Below are positions 8,110 through 17,236 of a stretch of 64,000 nt of DNA, piece after piece. Positions within the stretch are counted from its first letter, which is position 1. The number at the start of each line of letters is the position of its first letter. Below the pieces are notes generated by a model. The model was given only the letters and a program-made list of their open reading frames with translations. It did no database searches and was not told the origin of the DNA. Source of the DNA: Streptomyces aurantiacus (GTDB lineage: Bacteria > Actinomycetota > Actinomycetes > Streptomycetales > Streptomycetaceae); assembly GCF_027107535.1 (NCBI RefSeq), contig NZ_CP114283.1, forward strand, positions 4,898,001 to 4,962,000, in the 5' to 3' direction. The position numbers and the translations under genes are program-made.

Positions 8110-8660
8110 GCGCCGCCGCATCCGTGCGGATGGGCCGCTTCTACACCGCTGCCCGCCGTCACCCCTGGGTGCTGGGCAAGGTGGCCGACTGGCGCATCCC
8201 GCTCGGCCCGTTCACGCCCGCGCAGATCCTCCTCGCTGTCGCCGGCGGCTTCCTGCTGGTCAAGACGATTCCGTGGTGGTCGTGGATGGGGCCGGTCCCC
8301 ATCGCCGCCTGGCTGCTGGCCATTTGGGCCGTGCGCCGTCAGAAGATCGGAGGCCGTGCCCCGCTGCCTGCGGCCCTGGGCTGGCTGCTGCGGTGCTGGC
8401 AGCCGCGCGGAGGCCGGATCGGCGGCCGAGCGGCACGCGACCACGCCGCCCGCCCGGTGATCGGCGGCTTCGTCATCGAAGGGGCCGTGCCGGTCGCCGC
8501 AACTCCGCAGACGAAGACGTCCGCCGCGCGCACGCCACACCCTGAACCTGCACGGTCACCGTCGGGCCCTCGCATGGCGGCGCCCGGCCCGGAGCCGGTG
8601 CGGCCGGTGTCGGGTGTGCAGCAGCTGCTCGCGCGCGCCGGACAGGGGGGTGCGCGATGA
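8106..8660 (+). CDS. TcpE-like membrane protein of the transfer operon
   Basis: The 184-residue protein starts at the GTG at 8106, overlapping the previous stop. After a basic N-terminus (RFYTAARRHPWVLGKVADWR) there are two membrane segments at about residues 38-70. A basic Pro/Ala-rich tail follows. This resembles TcpE/PrgI-type inner-membrane proteins that sit just before the VirB4 ATPase in conjugation operons. The last bases overlap the ATPase start (ATGA). Confidence 0.65.
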   Translation: MSAAASVRMGRFYTAARRHPWVLGKVADWRIPLGPFTPAQILLAVAGGFLLVKTIPWWSWMGPVPIAAWLLAIWAVRRQKIGGRAPLPAALGWLLRCWQPRGGRIGGRAARDHAARPVIGGFVIEGAVPVAATPQTKTSAARTPHPEPARSPSGPRMAAPGPEPVRPVSGVQQLLARAGQGGAR

Positions 8661-11323
8661 GGGTGCCGATCCGTCACATCGCCGGGCATCTGGTGTGGTC
8701 GACGTCGGGCAGCGTGTGGGCCGTCTACCGGCTGCACCCGGGTCCCGACGCGCAAGGCCGCACGGAGGAGACCGTGCAGGGCACCTACGTGCCGGCCGCC
8801 GTACGGGAGGAGGAGCTCGCAAAGATCACGCATCTGGTGCGGTCGCTGTCGGGGGCGCCGCGGCTGTTCGGCTGGTGCGCCCGGGTCGATCCGGGAGAGG
8901 TCGCGCTGCGCATGATCGAGGGCATCGAGCCCGCCGAGGCGCCGGGGCAGGTGCACCCGTGGGTGGAGAACGTCGAGGCCACGCTGGATCTGCTGGACGG
9001 GCAGGAGATGCACCGCCGCACGCTGTGGCTGGCCGTCCCGCTGTCCGCTGATGGCGCCGGCCTGCAGGTGACTGCTCAGTTCGGTGCGGTGTGGGCAGAG
9101 TTCGCCCCGTCGCTGGGCATGCGGCCGGCGCCGGTGGCCCGGCGGGAGGTGACCGCATACCAGGAGCAGGCCTCCCGGGTGGAGGCCGCACTCGCCGGCG
9201 GCATCGCGTTCCGCCCCGCGCGCCCGGCGGAGATCGTGTGGATGATCCAGCACGCGCTGCACCGGGGTCTGGAGGAGCCGCTGCTGGCCGAAGCCGAGAG
9301 CAGCGAGCTGTACGGCGGGCGGGTGCGCGCGGGGGTGCTGCACTCCCCCAGCTACGCCGATCTCGGGCAGGCCCGCCTCCAGGAGGGCGGCATCGACCCG
9401 GACCTCGACGACGTCGGCGACCTCAAGAGCGCCGACCGGCTCACGCGGTCGGGGCGCGGGGCCTGGTGGCGGCTCAAGACTGCCTCTCCGCTGCGCAGGC
9501 GGTGGCTGCAGATCGAGTCCGACGTCGGCACCGGCTACCAGGCGCAGCTGGCGCTAGCCGAGTGCCCGCCCTCGGTCAGCGCGGATGCCGCCGACCTGTT
9601 CGCGCAGCTGGAGACGCTCGATTTTCCCGTCGACTACACCGTCGACCTCGCCCTGGTGCCCGCGGAGAAGGCGCGGGATCAGGTGCGGCGCAAGCGGAAC
9701 GAACTCGTCGACCAGGCCGACCAGTACGACGCCCGCCCCACCGGCATGCCGACCTCGCTGACGGAGGCAGCCCGCGACCTGGGCGAGCTGGACGCCCGTC
9801 TGTCGCGCACCAGCGTGGAGGTCGAGGTGCAGTCGGTGACTGTACTGACGGTGTGGGGGCCGACCGCCGCGGTCTGCGACGCCCGCGCCCGGGCCCTGGC
9901 TGCCCTGCTCGGCGGCGCCGACTACCGGGCCGTGCGCCCGGCCGGCCTTCAGGAGGCCCTGTTCCTGCTCGGGCTGCCGGGCACCGCACGGCCCGGCGTG
10001 GTGCGGGAGTTCACCCAGCATCAGGTCTCCGAGGACTGGGCCCTGGGCGGCGCCTTCACCACCGGGGAGGTCGGAGACCCCAACGGCATGTTCCTCGGCC
10101 TCGATCTGGACTGCGGCACCACCCGCCCCGTCATGATCAACGTGGCGGACGCGCCGAAGCACGACGCCAGCGCCTCCCTGGGCATCGTCGGTGACCTGGG
10201 AGCCGGGAAGAGCGTCCTGCAGAAACTGATATCCGAAGCGGTGTGGGCGCGCGGCGGCTGCGCGATCTGCATCGACCGCACCCCGGTGCGCGAATGGGCC
10301 GCCTTCGCCCGTACCGCTGCCAAGGGGCGCGTCCAGATCATCGACGCCGCCCAGGCCGAGGTGTCTATCGACCCGCTGCGGATGTTCGACGGGCCCGAGG
10401 GCCGCCACTACGCCCTGTCCTACCTGACCCTTCAGCTCGGCATCGGCCCGATGAGTACAAATGGCGAGGTCCTGCACCACGCCGTCGAGCAGGCCGCCGC
10501 CGGCGACCGGCCGTCCATGCGCCGGGTGCTTCAGGTCCTGGAGGAGATGGCCACGCGCGAGGTGGGCAAGCGGCAGGATGCGGCCGCCACCCTCGCCGGC
10601 CTCATCCGCGTCGTCGCCACCAACTCCCTGGCGGCGATGGTGTTCGACCCCGCTCTGCCGCCGGTGCGGCTGGATGCCTCCAGCACCTCCGACATGATCG
10701 TCATCACGACGGCCGGTCTGAAGCTGCCGCCCAAGGCCGCGTTCGGCAATCCGGAGATCCTGCACCAGCAGCCGCTGGAAGCGCTGATCGGGCGCGCGGT
10801 GCTCTATCTGATCGCGGCGATCGCCCGGCAGACGGCGTTCGAGGACCCCGCCCGGTTCACCGCGGTGGTCGCGGACGAGCTGTACTGGCTCACCTCGTCG
10901 GCCGAGGGAACCGCGCTGGTCCACGAGATCCTCCACGACGGCCGCAAGCACGGCGCCGGCCTGCTCGCTGCCTCCCACGACGCCGAGGAACTTGGCCCCG
11001 ACCGCGGGCTGATGGCCTACCGGGCGCTCGCCCGTACCGCGGACCGTGAGCGTGCCCGCCGCGGTCTGGAGTTCGTCGGCCTCGACCCGGACGACCCGGA
11101 GCTGCTGCGGCTGGTGACCACCGGCCTGTCCCCCGTCGGACGGAAGGGCCGCGAGGGCGAGTTCCTGCTGGCCTGCCCGCGGCAGAACACCGGCCGGGTC
11201 AAAGCCGTCATCCCCCGCATCGAGCGCATCACCGCCTCCATCACCACCACGCCCGGCCGCCGTACGGCCGCGCGTGCCTCCGGCGGTCCCGACGCGGCAC
11301 GGCCGAAGGAGCACGTCTCATGA
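8657..11323 (+). CDS. VirB4/TcpF-type conjugation ATPase
   Basis: An 888-residue ATPase, the usual size for VirB4 family members. The Walker A motif GDLGAGKS is at residues 512-519 and the Walker B acidic pair is in AVVADELYWL (D740, E741). The N-terminal 450 residues carry the family's alpha/beta platform. The final part has the HDAEEL and FLLACPRQN segments typical of such ATPases. It should power assembly of the mating channel at the membrane. The ATG overlaps the previous stop by four bases, and the gene ends four bases into the next. Confidence 0.85.
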   Translation: MRVPIRHIAGHLVWSTSGSVWAVYRLHPGPDAQGRTEETVQGTYVPAAVREEELAKITHLVRSLSGAPRLFGWCARVDPGEVALRMIEGIEPAEAPGQVHPWVENVEATLDLLDGQEMHRRTLWLAVPLSADGAGLQVTAQFGAVWAEFAPSLGMRPAPVARREVTAYQEQASRVEAALAGGIAFRPARPAEIVWMIQHALHRGLEEPLLAEAESSELYGGRVRAGVLHSPSYADLGQARLQEGGIDPDLDDVGDLKSADRLTRSGRGAWWRLKTASPLRRRWLQIESDVGTGYQAQLALAECPPSVSADAADLFAQLETLDFPVDYTVDLALVPAEKARDQVRRKRNELVDQADQYDARPTGMPTSLTEAARDLGELDARLSRTSVEVEVQSVTVLTVWGPTAAVCDARARALAALLGGADYRAVRPAGLQEALFLLGLPGTARPGVVREFTQHQVSEDWALGGAFTTGEVGDPNGMFLGLDLDCGTTRPVMINVADAPKHDASASLGIVGDLGAGKSVLQKLISEAVWARGGCAICIDRTPVREWAAFARTAAKGRVQIIDAAQAEVSIDPLRMFDGPEGRHYALSYLTLQLGIGPMSTNGEVLHHAVEQAAAGDRPSMRRVLQVLEEMATREVGKRQDAAATLAGLIRVVATNSLAAMVFDPALPPVRLDASSTSDMIVITTAGLKLPPKAAFGNPEILHQQPLEALIGRAVLYLIAAIARQTAFEDPARFTAVVADELYWLTSSAEGTALVHEILHDGRKHGAGLLAASHDAEELGPDRGLMAYRALARTADRERARRGLEFVGLDPDDPELLRLVTTGLSPVGRKGREGEFLLACPRQNTGRVKAVIPRIERITASITTTPGRRTAARASGGPDAARPKEHVS

Positions 11324-11727
11324 CCACGTCTTCCTTCTCCTCGTCCCGTTGCCGGCGCATCGCCGCCGTGGCGAGCGCCCTGCTCGTGATAGCCCTGCCG
11401 GCCGCCCTGCTCGCCCTGGTGGTGGGGGCAGGCGTGCCGGAGTCGTGGTGGCCGCGCACCGGGCGGGCCTTCGCCGCCGACTCTCCCTCCCTCTCCCCCT
11501 CAGGCTCCGGCTCCGGCTCCGGCTCCGCTCACCAGGATCCGTGCGATCTGGTTGCGGGGCCGGCCCAGAAGTACTGCGAGCGCGGCACCGGCTCCCCCGC
11601 GTCCTCCGCGGGCGAGTCTCGCCGCGACGGCGCATGCACGGCATGGATGGTCGTTGCGCCCGCTGCCGGGCTGGCTGCCGTCGTCGTGTGGCGGCGCCGG
11701 GGCGCAGCCGGATGCGGGCGGCGCTGA
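11320..11727 (+). CDS. Exported Cys-motif protein of the transfer operon
   Basis: A 135-residue protein with an N-terminal membrane segment or signal sequence (residues 12-37) and a Ser/Gly repeat linker (SPSGSGSGSGS). The motif CDLVAGPAQKYCER follows at residues 75-88, and a second hydrophobic segment (AWMVVAPAAGLAAVVVW) lies near the C-terminus. The Cys motif, with Cys at positions 1 and 12, recurs twice in the next gene's product. AGGAGC precedes the ATG. The stop TGA is directly followed by the next ATG. The family is unknown to me. Confidence 0.65.
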   Translation: MTTSSFSSSRCRRIAAVASALLVIALPAALLALVVGAGVPESWWPRTGRAFAADSPSLSPSGSGSGSGSAHQDPCDLVAGPAQKYCERGTGSPASSAGESRRDGACTAWMVVAPAAGLAAVVVWRRRGAAGCGRR

Positions 11728-14394
11728 ATGTGGCGTCCCGACCGCGCGACGTTCCGCTCGGCCGGTGTCGTCGTCCTGTTCTGCGGTGTCTTCGTCCTGG
11801 TCAACAGCCAGGTCGTGTACGCGGCGAGCAGCAGCAGTGAGACCGGTGATCTTCTCGCACCGCTGAACATCACCTCCTCCGAGGGGGTGGCGATCAACGG
11901 CTACGAGCTGAACGCCGAGGGCGGCTCCATTGTCAGCTTCAAGACGCAGTCCCTCGCCTTCGCCCTGTCCGGTCTGTTCACCCTCATCCGGCTCCTGGTC
12001 GGGCTGGCGGGCTGGGCCATTGAGGTCGCCTTCCGGTTCCCGCTGCTGAAGATCCTCACCGACCCGGCCCAGAGGGTCGCCGACGCCTACAACAACGTGG
12101 TCGTCGACACCCTCGGTCTCAAAGGGTTGCTGCTGGCCTGGAGTTTCGTTTTCACGGGGTTCATCATGGTGCGCGGCCGGGTCGGCCGCGGTCTCGGTGA
12201 GATCTTCCTGACCCTGCTGATCGCGGCGTTCGCCGCGTCCGCCTTCGTCCGCCCCGACTACCTGCTGACCGAGAACGGACCGCTGGGGCAGACCCAGCAG
12301 GTGGCCGCCGAGGTTGCCCAGGAGAGCGTCAACTCCTATGACTGGGGCGGCAAACTCGCCGGCCTCAGTCCGTGCGCCGGCATGGCCGGCATGCAGGAGA
12401 TCAAGTGCGAGGAGCTTGAGGCCGCGAAGCCGGTGTCGGCGAAAGACGTGGCCCGCCCGCTCCAGGACGCGGTCACCAACGCGATGATCGTCAAGCCCTA
12501 CATGCTGCTGCAGTACGGGCGCATCCTCGACCCGGCCAAAGGGTCCGACCGTAAGGCCTACGCCGTCCACCTGAAATGGGTCACCGGCGGCTACCGGGCC
12601 TCCAAGGACAACGCCGATGAGGACGATGGCAAGAACAACTGCGACCTGCTCGACGGGCAAGCCAGGAGGGTATGCGAGGCCGACACTGCAGACAAAGAGG
12701 ATGAGGGTCCCTGCGACCTGGTCCATGGCGATGCCAAGAAGTACTGCGAGCGCGAGGATGACCCGGGCAGCGGTGTGGACGGCCTGCCGGAACTCACCCC
12801 TGGTGGTGAGTTGCTGGACTCGGCGAATGCGGTGGTCAGCGAGGAGGACCGCGAGTTCCAGGCGTTCCTCGATGACCTGAAGAAGGCCGGCGATGTCGGC
12901 AAGGCGTGCGCCACGTACGCGGAACAGCCCACCTGGTGGCGGCTCGGCGGCGCCTTCCTGATGCTGATCGCCGCGCTGTTCGTCTGCGGCATGCTGCTGT
13001 CGGCCGCGATCGTCCTGCTCGGCACCCAGGGCATCTGCGCCGCGGCCGCAGCCGTCGGCGGCGTTGCGTTCGTCGCGGCCATGCTGCCCGGGCCTCCACG
13101 GCAGACGGTGTGGAAGTGGCTGTCGATCTGGGGCATCGCGATCCTCGCCATGGTCGGCATCTGCGCGTTCGTACCGTTCTTCGGCATTGCCGTCGACGCC
13201 ACGATCACCGATGGACCGGATCTGATGGTCGAGCGGATCCTCCTGATCGACGTGCTGGCCATCGCGGGCGCGGCCGGGCACCGCCGGCTGCTGACGGGCA
13301 TCACATCCTTCGGCCGTCGCATGGCCATGCGGATGCGGTACGCCAAGATCGGCGGCACCCACATGCCCGGCGACACCTCCGAACTCGGCGCCGCACTCGC
13401 CATGAACTCCCCGGCAGCCATGGGCGGATACGGCGGCGGACTGCGCGCCTTCACCGGAGGCGGTGGCGGCCGGTACGGGCTGCTGGGCACCCGGCATCGG
13501 CTGACGGGCGCCCTCTCCTCCTTCCTCGACGGCTCGGGCATGCCCGTCGACACCGGGCAGATCTTCGCCGATGCCACTGCGGAGGCCAGGCGAGGCCTCG
13601 CCCCGCTGACCGCCGCAGCGGCCGGTGCCGGGATCGGCGCGCGGCTCGGCGCAAGGAGTGCGCACTGGCTGCTGATCGGCAGGCGACCGGACAAGGAGCA
13701 ACTGGCCAAGTGGCAAAAGCCCACCGGCACCGATGGTGAGGACGGCGCCGTGGGCGGCGGTGAGGGCGAGGGTGAGGGCGGCCTTCTGCGGCGCGGTGGC
13801 CCGCGGGACCGCTACCGTGATGAGGAGGGCCAGGTCGTCGACCGCAACACCGGTGAGGTGCTGCACGACCAGGACACCGACCGCACCCTGCTGTCCACGC
13901 GAGCCCACAACCGCATGGTCCGCTTCCGCGGCTACCGCATCCTCAACCGAGGCGCCCGGGCCGCCTACGGAACGACGGCCGGCCTGCCGGCCAACGTGCG
14001 CCGGGCCGGGCGGAGCGGCTCGCGCTACACCCAGGACGCCCGCCAGCAGGTTCAGGTGTGGCGCAACACCATGCGCGAAGACCGGCGGGCCTGGGGCGAC
14101 GTGGGGCGGCACACGGCCCAGGTGATGCGCGACCACAACGACGACAGAGGCGACATAGCCTTCCGCAGCCGCCGCCTGCCTACCGGTAGCACGACGACAC
14201 GGCCGGGCTCCCCCGGTACGCGGCGCTCGGCGCCGACGCCGTCCGCTCCCCCACGGCGGCTGACAAACGCTCCCTCTGAGGTGCGTCGTCGGCTCCGCGA
14301 TGCATTCGACCGGGGGCACGACGACGGTGCGAGGCCGCGGCCGCGTCCGACGGACGGTACGGACGGCACCCGCGACGGTGGTGGTGGCGAGTGA
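11728..14394 (+). CDS. VirB6-like polytopic conjugation channel protein
   Basis: An 888-residue membrane protein. It has an N-terminal signal or membrane segment (residues 10-32), further segments near 73-100, 130-145 and 160-180, a large hydrophilic loop, and four segments between about 405 and 530. A long charged cytoplasmic tail follows. The layout is that of VirB6-like proteins from Gram-positive transfer systems. The loop carries CDLLDGQARRVC (from residue 305) and CDLVHGDAKKYC (from residue 329), the same 12-residue Cys motif as in the preceding gene product. The tail is Gly- then Arg/Asp-rich. It starts directly at the preceding stop and overlaps the next gene. Confidence 0.75.
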   Translation: MWRPDRATFRSAGVVVLFCGVFVLVNSQVVYAASSSSETGDLLAPLNITSSEGVAINGYELNAEGGSIVSFKTQSLAFALSGLFTLIRLLVGLAGWAIEVAFRFPLLKILTDPAQRVADAYNNVVVDTLGLKGLLLAWSFVFTGFIMVRGRVGRGLGEIFLTLLIAAFAASAFVRPDYLLTENGPLGQTQQVAAEVAQESVNSYDWGGKLAGLSPCAGMAGMQEIKCEELEAAKPVSAKDVARPLQDAVTNAMIVKPYMLLQYGRILDPAKGSDRKAYAVHLKWVTGGYRASKDNADEDDGKNNCDLLDGQARRVCEADTADKEDEGPCDLVHGDAKKYCEREDDPGSGVDGLPELTPGGELLDSANAVVSEEDREFQAFLDDLKKAGDVGKACATYAEQPTWWRLGGAFLMLIAALFVCGMLLSAAIVLLGTQGICAAAAAVGGVAFVAAMLPGPPRQTVWKWLSIWGIAILAMVGICAFVPFFGIAVDATITDGPDLMVERILLIDVLAIAGAAGHRRLLTGITSFGRRMAMRMRYAKIGGTHMPGDTSELGAALAMNSPAAMGGYGGGLRAFTGGGGGRYGLLGTRHRLTGALSSFLDGSGMPVDTGQIFADATAEARRGLAPLTAAAAGAGIGARLGARSAHWLLIGRRPDKEQLAKWQKPTGTDGEDGAVGGGEGEGEGGLLRRGGPRDRYRDEEGQVVDRNTGEVLHDQDTDRTLLSTRAHNRMVRFRGYRILNRGARAAYGTTAGLPANVRRAGRSGSRYTQDARQQVQVWRNTMREDRRAWGDVGRHTAQVMRDHNDDRGDIAFRSRRLPTGSTTTRPGSPGTRRSAPTPSAPPRRLTNAPSEVRRRLRDAFDRGHDDGARPRPRPTDGTDGTRDGGGGE

Positions 14395-15542
14395 GGCGCC
14401 GTCGTGGCCGGGCGGCCAAGTGGGGCTGTGTGGTGGTGATGCTGCTGTTCGCCGCCGTGTGCTGCGCTGCGCCCGTGGGGAACGCGATCAGTGCGTACGT
14501 CGCGTTGAGGACGGGTGCGCAGGATGACAGCGGGATCGCAGAGGGCGGCAGTGCGGCGGACATCCCGGCCCGGATGCTGGCCGCGTACAAGAAGGCCGGC
14601 CAGCAGGTCGGGAAGCATGTGCCCAAGTGCCAGGGCATGCGCTGGCCGATCCTGGCCGGGATCGCCAAGGTCGAGTCGAACCACGCGGTGGGCCGCAACA
14701 TCGCCGCAGGCGGAGACATCCGCCCGAAGATCTACGGGGTGCTCCTCAACGGTTCCGGAGCGGGTGGCAACACCACCGTCTTCCCGGACACCGACGGCGG
14801 CAAGTGGGACGGCACCTCTCAAGGCGAGCGCGCTGTCGGCCCCTTCCAGTTCCTGCCCTCCACCTGGGAGGGCGTCGGGAAGGACGCAGGCGGCGACCAG
14901 AGCGCCGACCCGCACAACGCCGACGACGCCGCGCTCGGCGCCGCGATCTACCTGTGCGGCAACGGCCGCGACCTGACCAAGCGCGCCCAGCTCAAAGCCG
15001 CGATCTGGCAGTACAACCAGTCAGGTGAGTACGTCGCCAACGTGCTCGGGTGGATCGACCAGTACACGGCGGCCGCCAAGGATCCGGATCTGAAGAACGT
15101 CACGGGCAGGGTTCGCACCGTCATCGAGGCGGCGCTCTCCCAGCGCGGTGTGCCCTACTCATGGGGAGGCGGCAACGCGAACGGCAAGTCGACTGGGTTC
15201 TGCTGCTCGCCGAGCGGAAAGAGCGGCACGGGGATCAAGGGCTTCGACTGCTCAGGGCTGACCCAGTACGCGTACGCGAAGGCCGGCATCAGCCTGCCGC
15301 GCGTCGCGTCTGCCCAAGCCGGTGTCGGCCAGCGGATCCCGGCCAGCCTCGGCACGCGCGCGCTCAAGCCCGGTGACCTCGTCTTCTATGCCACCGCTCC
15401 CGGACGCGACGCGACGATCTATCACGTGGGCATCTACCTGGGCAGCGGGCAGATGGTCAACGCCCCCAGACCTGGGGCGGTGGTGCGGCTGGACGGCGTG
15501 AACACCATGTCCGGCTTCGCGGGGGGAGCGAGGCTGCTGTGA
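14391..15542 (+). CDS. Lytic transglycosylase plus NlpC/P60 peptidase (VirB1-like)
   Basis: The 383-residue protein has one N-terminal membrane segment (residues 11-35). A soluble transglycosylase domain at about 60-225 follows, with the catalytic Glu in LAGIAKVESNHA and the GPFQFLPSTW block. The C-terminal NlpC/P60 domain has GVPYSWGGG, the catalytic Cys in GFDCSGLTQYAY, and the His in IYHVGIYLG. It should open the peptidoglycan for the mating apparatus. It starts at a GTG overlapping the previous stop. This two-domain hydrolase is a common marker of Gram-positive type IV secretion-like conjugation. Confidence 0.9.
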   Translation: MRRRRGRAAKWGCVVVMLLFAAVCCAAPVGNAISAYVALRTGAQDDSGIAEGGSAADIPARMLAAYKKAGQQVGKHVPKCQGMRWPILAGIAKVESNHAVGRNIAAGGDIRPKIYGVLLNGSGAGGNTTVFPDTDGGKWDGTSQGERAVGPFQFLPSTWEGVGKDAGGDQSADPHNADDAALGAAIYLCGNGRDLTKRAQLKAAIWQYNQSGEYVANVLGWIDQYTAAAKDPDLKNVTGRVRTVIEAALSQRGVPYSWGGGNANGKSTGFCCSPSGKSGTGIKGFDCSGLTQYAYAKAGISLPRVASAQAGVGQRIPASLGTRALKPGDLVFYATAPGRDATIYHVGIYLGSGQMVNAPRPGAVVRLDGVNTMSGFAGGARLL

Positions 15543-16180
15543 CCACTCCTCCGGCGCGATCACCATGGCTGCTGATCGCGGCTGCCGTCCTCCTCGCCGT
15601 CGCGGGCATCGCCTTGCTGGTCGTACCGCGCAGCCAGGAGCCAGCGGCCCCCGAGACGTCGTCCCCCGGAACTGCGCATCAGGCCTCCACGGCCTCCAAG
15701 CCTCCCGACGGCGCGTCAACCGCCGCTGCGTCTGTTTCCACCGCGCCCGCCGCGCCGGCCCCGTCGGTCCTCGAGTCCGCTCTGCCGCCGCACGGCGAAG
15801 GCGCGGCCGGCGACCGGGCTGTCCAGCAGTCGCTGGAGGCAGCCTGGCCATCGGACCTTCGCGCCGCCGACGAGCGGCAGTTGCTCACCGCCGGCCGGGC
15901 GCTGCTGCGGGCGGACGCCACCGGAGTCGGCCGGACGAAGTGGCCGGGTATCTTCCCCGTCACGGACCAGGCGGTGGCCCCGGCATTCGCCACCGTTCGC
16001 TTCCGTATCCAGGCCGCGATTGCCCGCCGCGACGGCAGTCCGGACAAAGCGGTGGTCCATCTGGTGTGGGCCGGCACGGACCGCGGCGGTACCTACACCG
16101 ACCTCCGTATCACCGATCTGTTCTTCACCCGCACCCTCAAGAAGGGAGAGCCGACGTGGACTCCACGGCCTCACATCTGA
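15539..16180 (+). CDS. Membrane-anchored protein ending the transfer operon
   Basis: A 213-residue protein starting at a GTG that overlaps the previous stop. One membrane segment (residues 10-29) is followed by a Pro/Ser/Thr/Ala-rich linker to about residue 75. A compact C-terminal domain contains VRFRIQAAIARRDG and VHLVWAGTDRGGTYTDLRI. Such proteins occur at the end of actinobacterial transfer operons; the role is unknown. It ends 14 bases before an IS copy, so the gene itself is not cut. Confidence 0.65.
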   Translation: MTTPPARSPWLLIAAAVLLAVAGIALLVVPRSQEPAAPETSSPGTAHQASTASKPPDGASTAAASVSTAPAAPAPSVLESALPPHGEGAAGDRAVQQSLEAAWPSDLRAADERQLLTAGRALLRADATGVGRTKWPGIFPVTDQAVAPAFATVRFRIQAAIARRDGSPDKAVVHLVWAGTDRGGTYTDLRITDLFFTRTLKKGEPTWTPRPHI

Positions 16181-16194
16181 CGGAACATGCCTTA

Positions 16195-17046
16195 GAAGTC
16201 ATCTCATTTGGCGAGTCTGCGGTAGCAGATCAGGGTGCAGGCGATGCTGGTGAAGGCGAGGAAGTGCTCGGCTTTGCGTTCGTAGCGGCGGTGTAGGCGT
16301 CGGCATCCGGCGAGCCAGGACATCGTGCGCTCCACGGTCCAGCGGTGGGCGCCCAGGCGGGCCGAGGACTCGATACCTCTGCGGGCGATGCGGTGCCGGA
16401 TTCCTCGGCTGGATAACCATCGTCGCAGGTGGTTGTAGTCGTAGCCCTTGTCAGCGTGGAGTTTGTGGGGTCTGCGTCGCCGGGGTCCCCGGCGGGAGCG
16501 GATCGGCGGTATGCCCTTCACCAGCGGGATCAATGCCTGGCTGTCGTGCGTGTTGGCGCCCGAGATGCCGATGGACAGGGGCAGTCCGGTCCGCTCCGTG
16601 ATCAAGTGGATCTTTGACCCGTACTTGCCCCGGTCTACAGGATTCGGGCCTGTCAGCTCCCCCTTTTCAGGGCCCGCATGTTGACCGAGTCGATCGCACA
16701 CCGGGACCAGTCCAGCTCGCCGCGGGATCCGAGTTCATCGAGGACCAGGCGGTGGAGTTTGGCCCACACACGGGCCTTCGTCCACTCGGTGAAGCGTCGA
16801 TGGGCCGTCGCGCCGGACGGGCCGAACGAGGCGGTCGGCACCTGCTGCCACGTGCAGCCCGAGGTCGCCACGAAGACGATCGCGGCCAGCACTTCACGGT
16901 CGCCGTGCCGACGCCGGCCACCACCCTGAGGCCGCGACGGCGCCTCGGGCACCACCTGCTGGAACAGCTCCCACAACTCGTCCGGCACCAGCCGCTCAAC
17001 GATCTTTGACACGCCACAAGTCTAGTCACCCAAATGAGATGACGTC
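16195..17046 (-). mobile_element. IS5-family insertion sequence, intact, 852 bp
   Basis: The ends are imperfect inverted repeats: the left begins GAAGTCATCTCATTTGG and the right, in reverse complement, begins GACGTCATCTCATTTGG. TA lies on both sides (16193-16194 and 17047-17048), consistent with the 2-bp target duplication of the IS427-type subgroup of IS5. It carries one transposase encoded in two overlapping frames on the minus strand. It sits just downstream of the transfer operon and separates it from the GGDEF/WhiB genes. Confidence 0.9.
16204..17012 (-). CDS. IS5-family transposase made by -1 frameshifting
   Basis: The first frame runs from ATG at 17012 to TGA at 16653 (119 residues, ending MRALKRGS). 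The second continues in the -1 frame to the stop at 16204. The catalytic triad is split. The first Asp is in CAIDSVNMRAL of the first frame, while the second Asp (LHADKGYD) and the Glu (TVERTMSWL) are in the second. An active enzyme therefore needs a fusion. The run AAAAGGGGG (minus strand, 16659-16667) lies at the overlap just before the first stop and is the likely slippery site. All catalytic residues are present, so the copy may be active. Confidence 0.88.
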
Positions 17047-17156
17047 TAAGAGGCAGGAACGGCCGCCCCGGGGATGCTCCCGTCCCCGTCACAAGTCGGA
17101 CGCACCATCCAGCATGCCCGACCGCAGGTCAGGCCGGAAACGAAAGATCAAAAGCA

Positions 17157-17197
17157 AGAGGCGCACCCCTACGCCTGGACAGCCGGGGTGCGCCTCT
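17157..17197. terminator. Strong hairpin upstream of the GGDEF gene
   Basis: AGAGGCGCACCCC at 17157-17169 pairs perfectly with GGGGTGCGCCTCT at 17185-17197 over a 15-base loop. No T-run follows. It lies 40 bases before the GGDEF gene's start. It may terminate transcription arriving from the transfer operon or IS, or act in the leader. Confidence 0.6.
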
Positions 17198-17236
17198 CTC
17201 ATGCCCGCCCACAAAGGGGCGAGAACGGAGACCATC

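Noticed and set aside
11500..14319. A 939-residue minus-strand open frame
   Set aside because: It lies opposite the exported-protein and VirB6-like genes, which have starts, membrane segments and operon coupling. High GC creates long antisense frames; this one is low-complexity Gly/Ala/Arg sequence.
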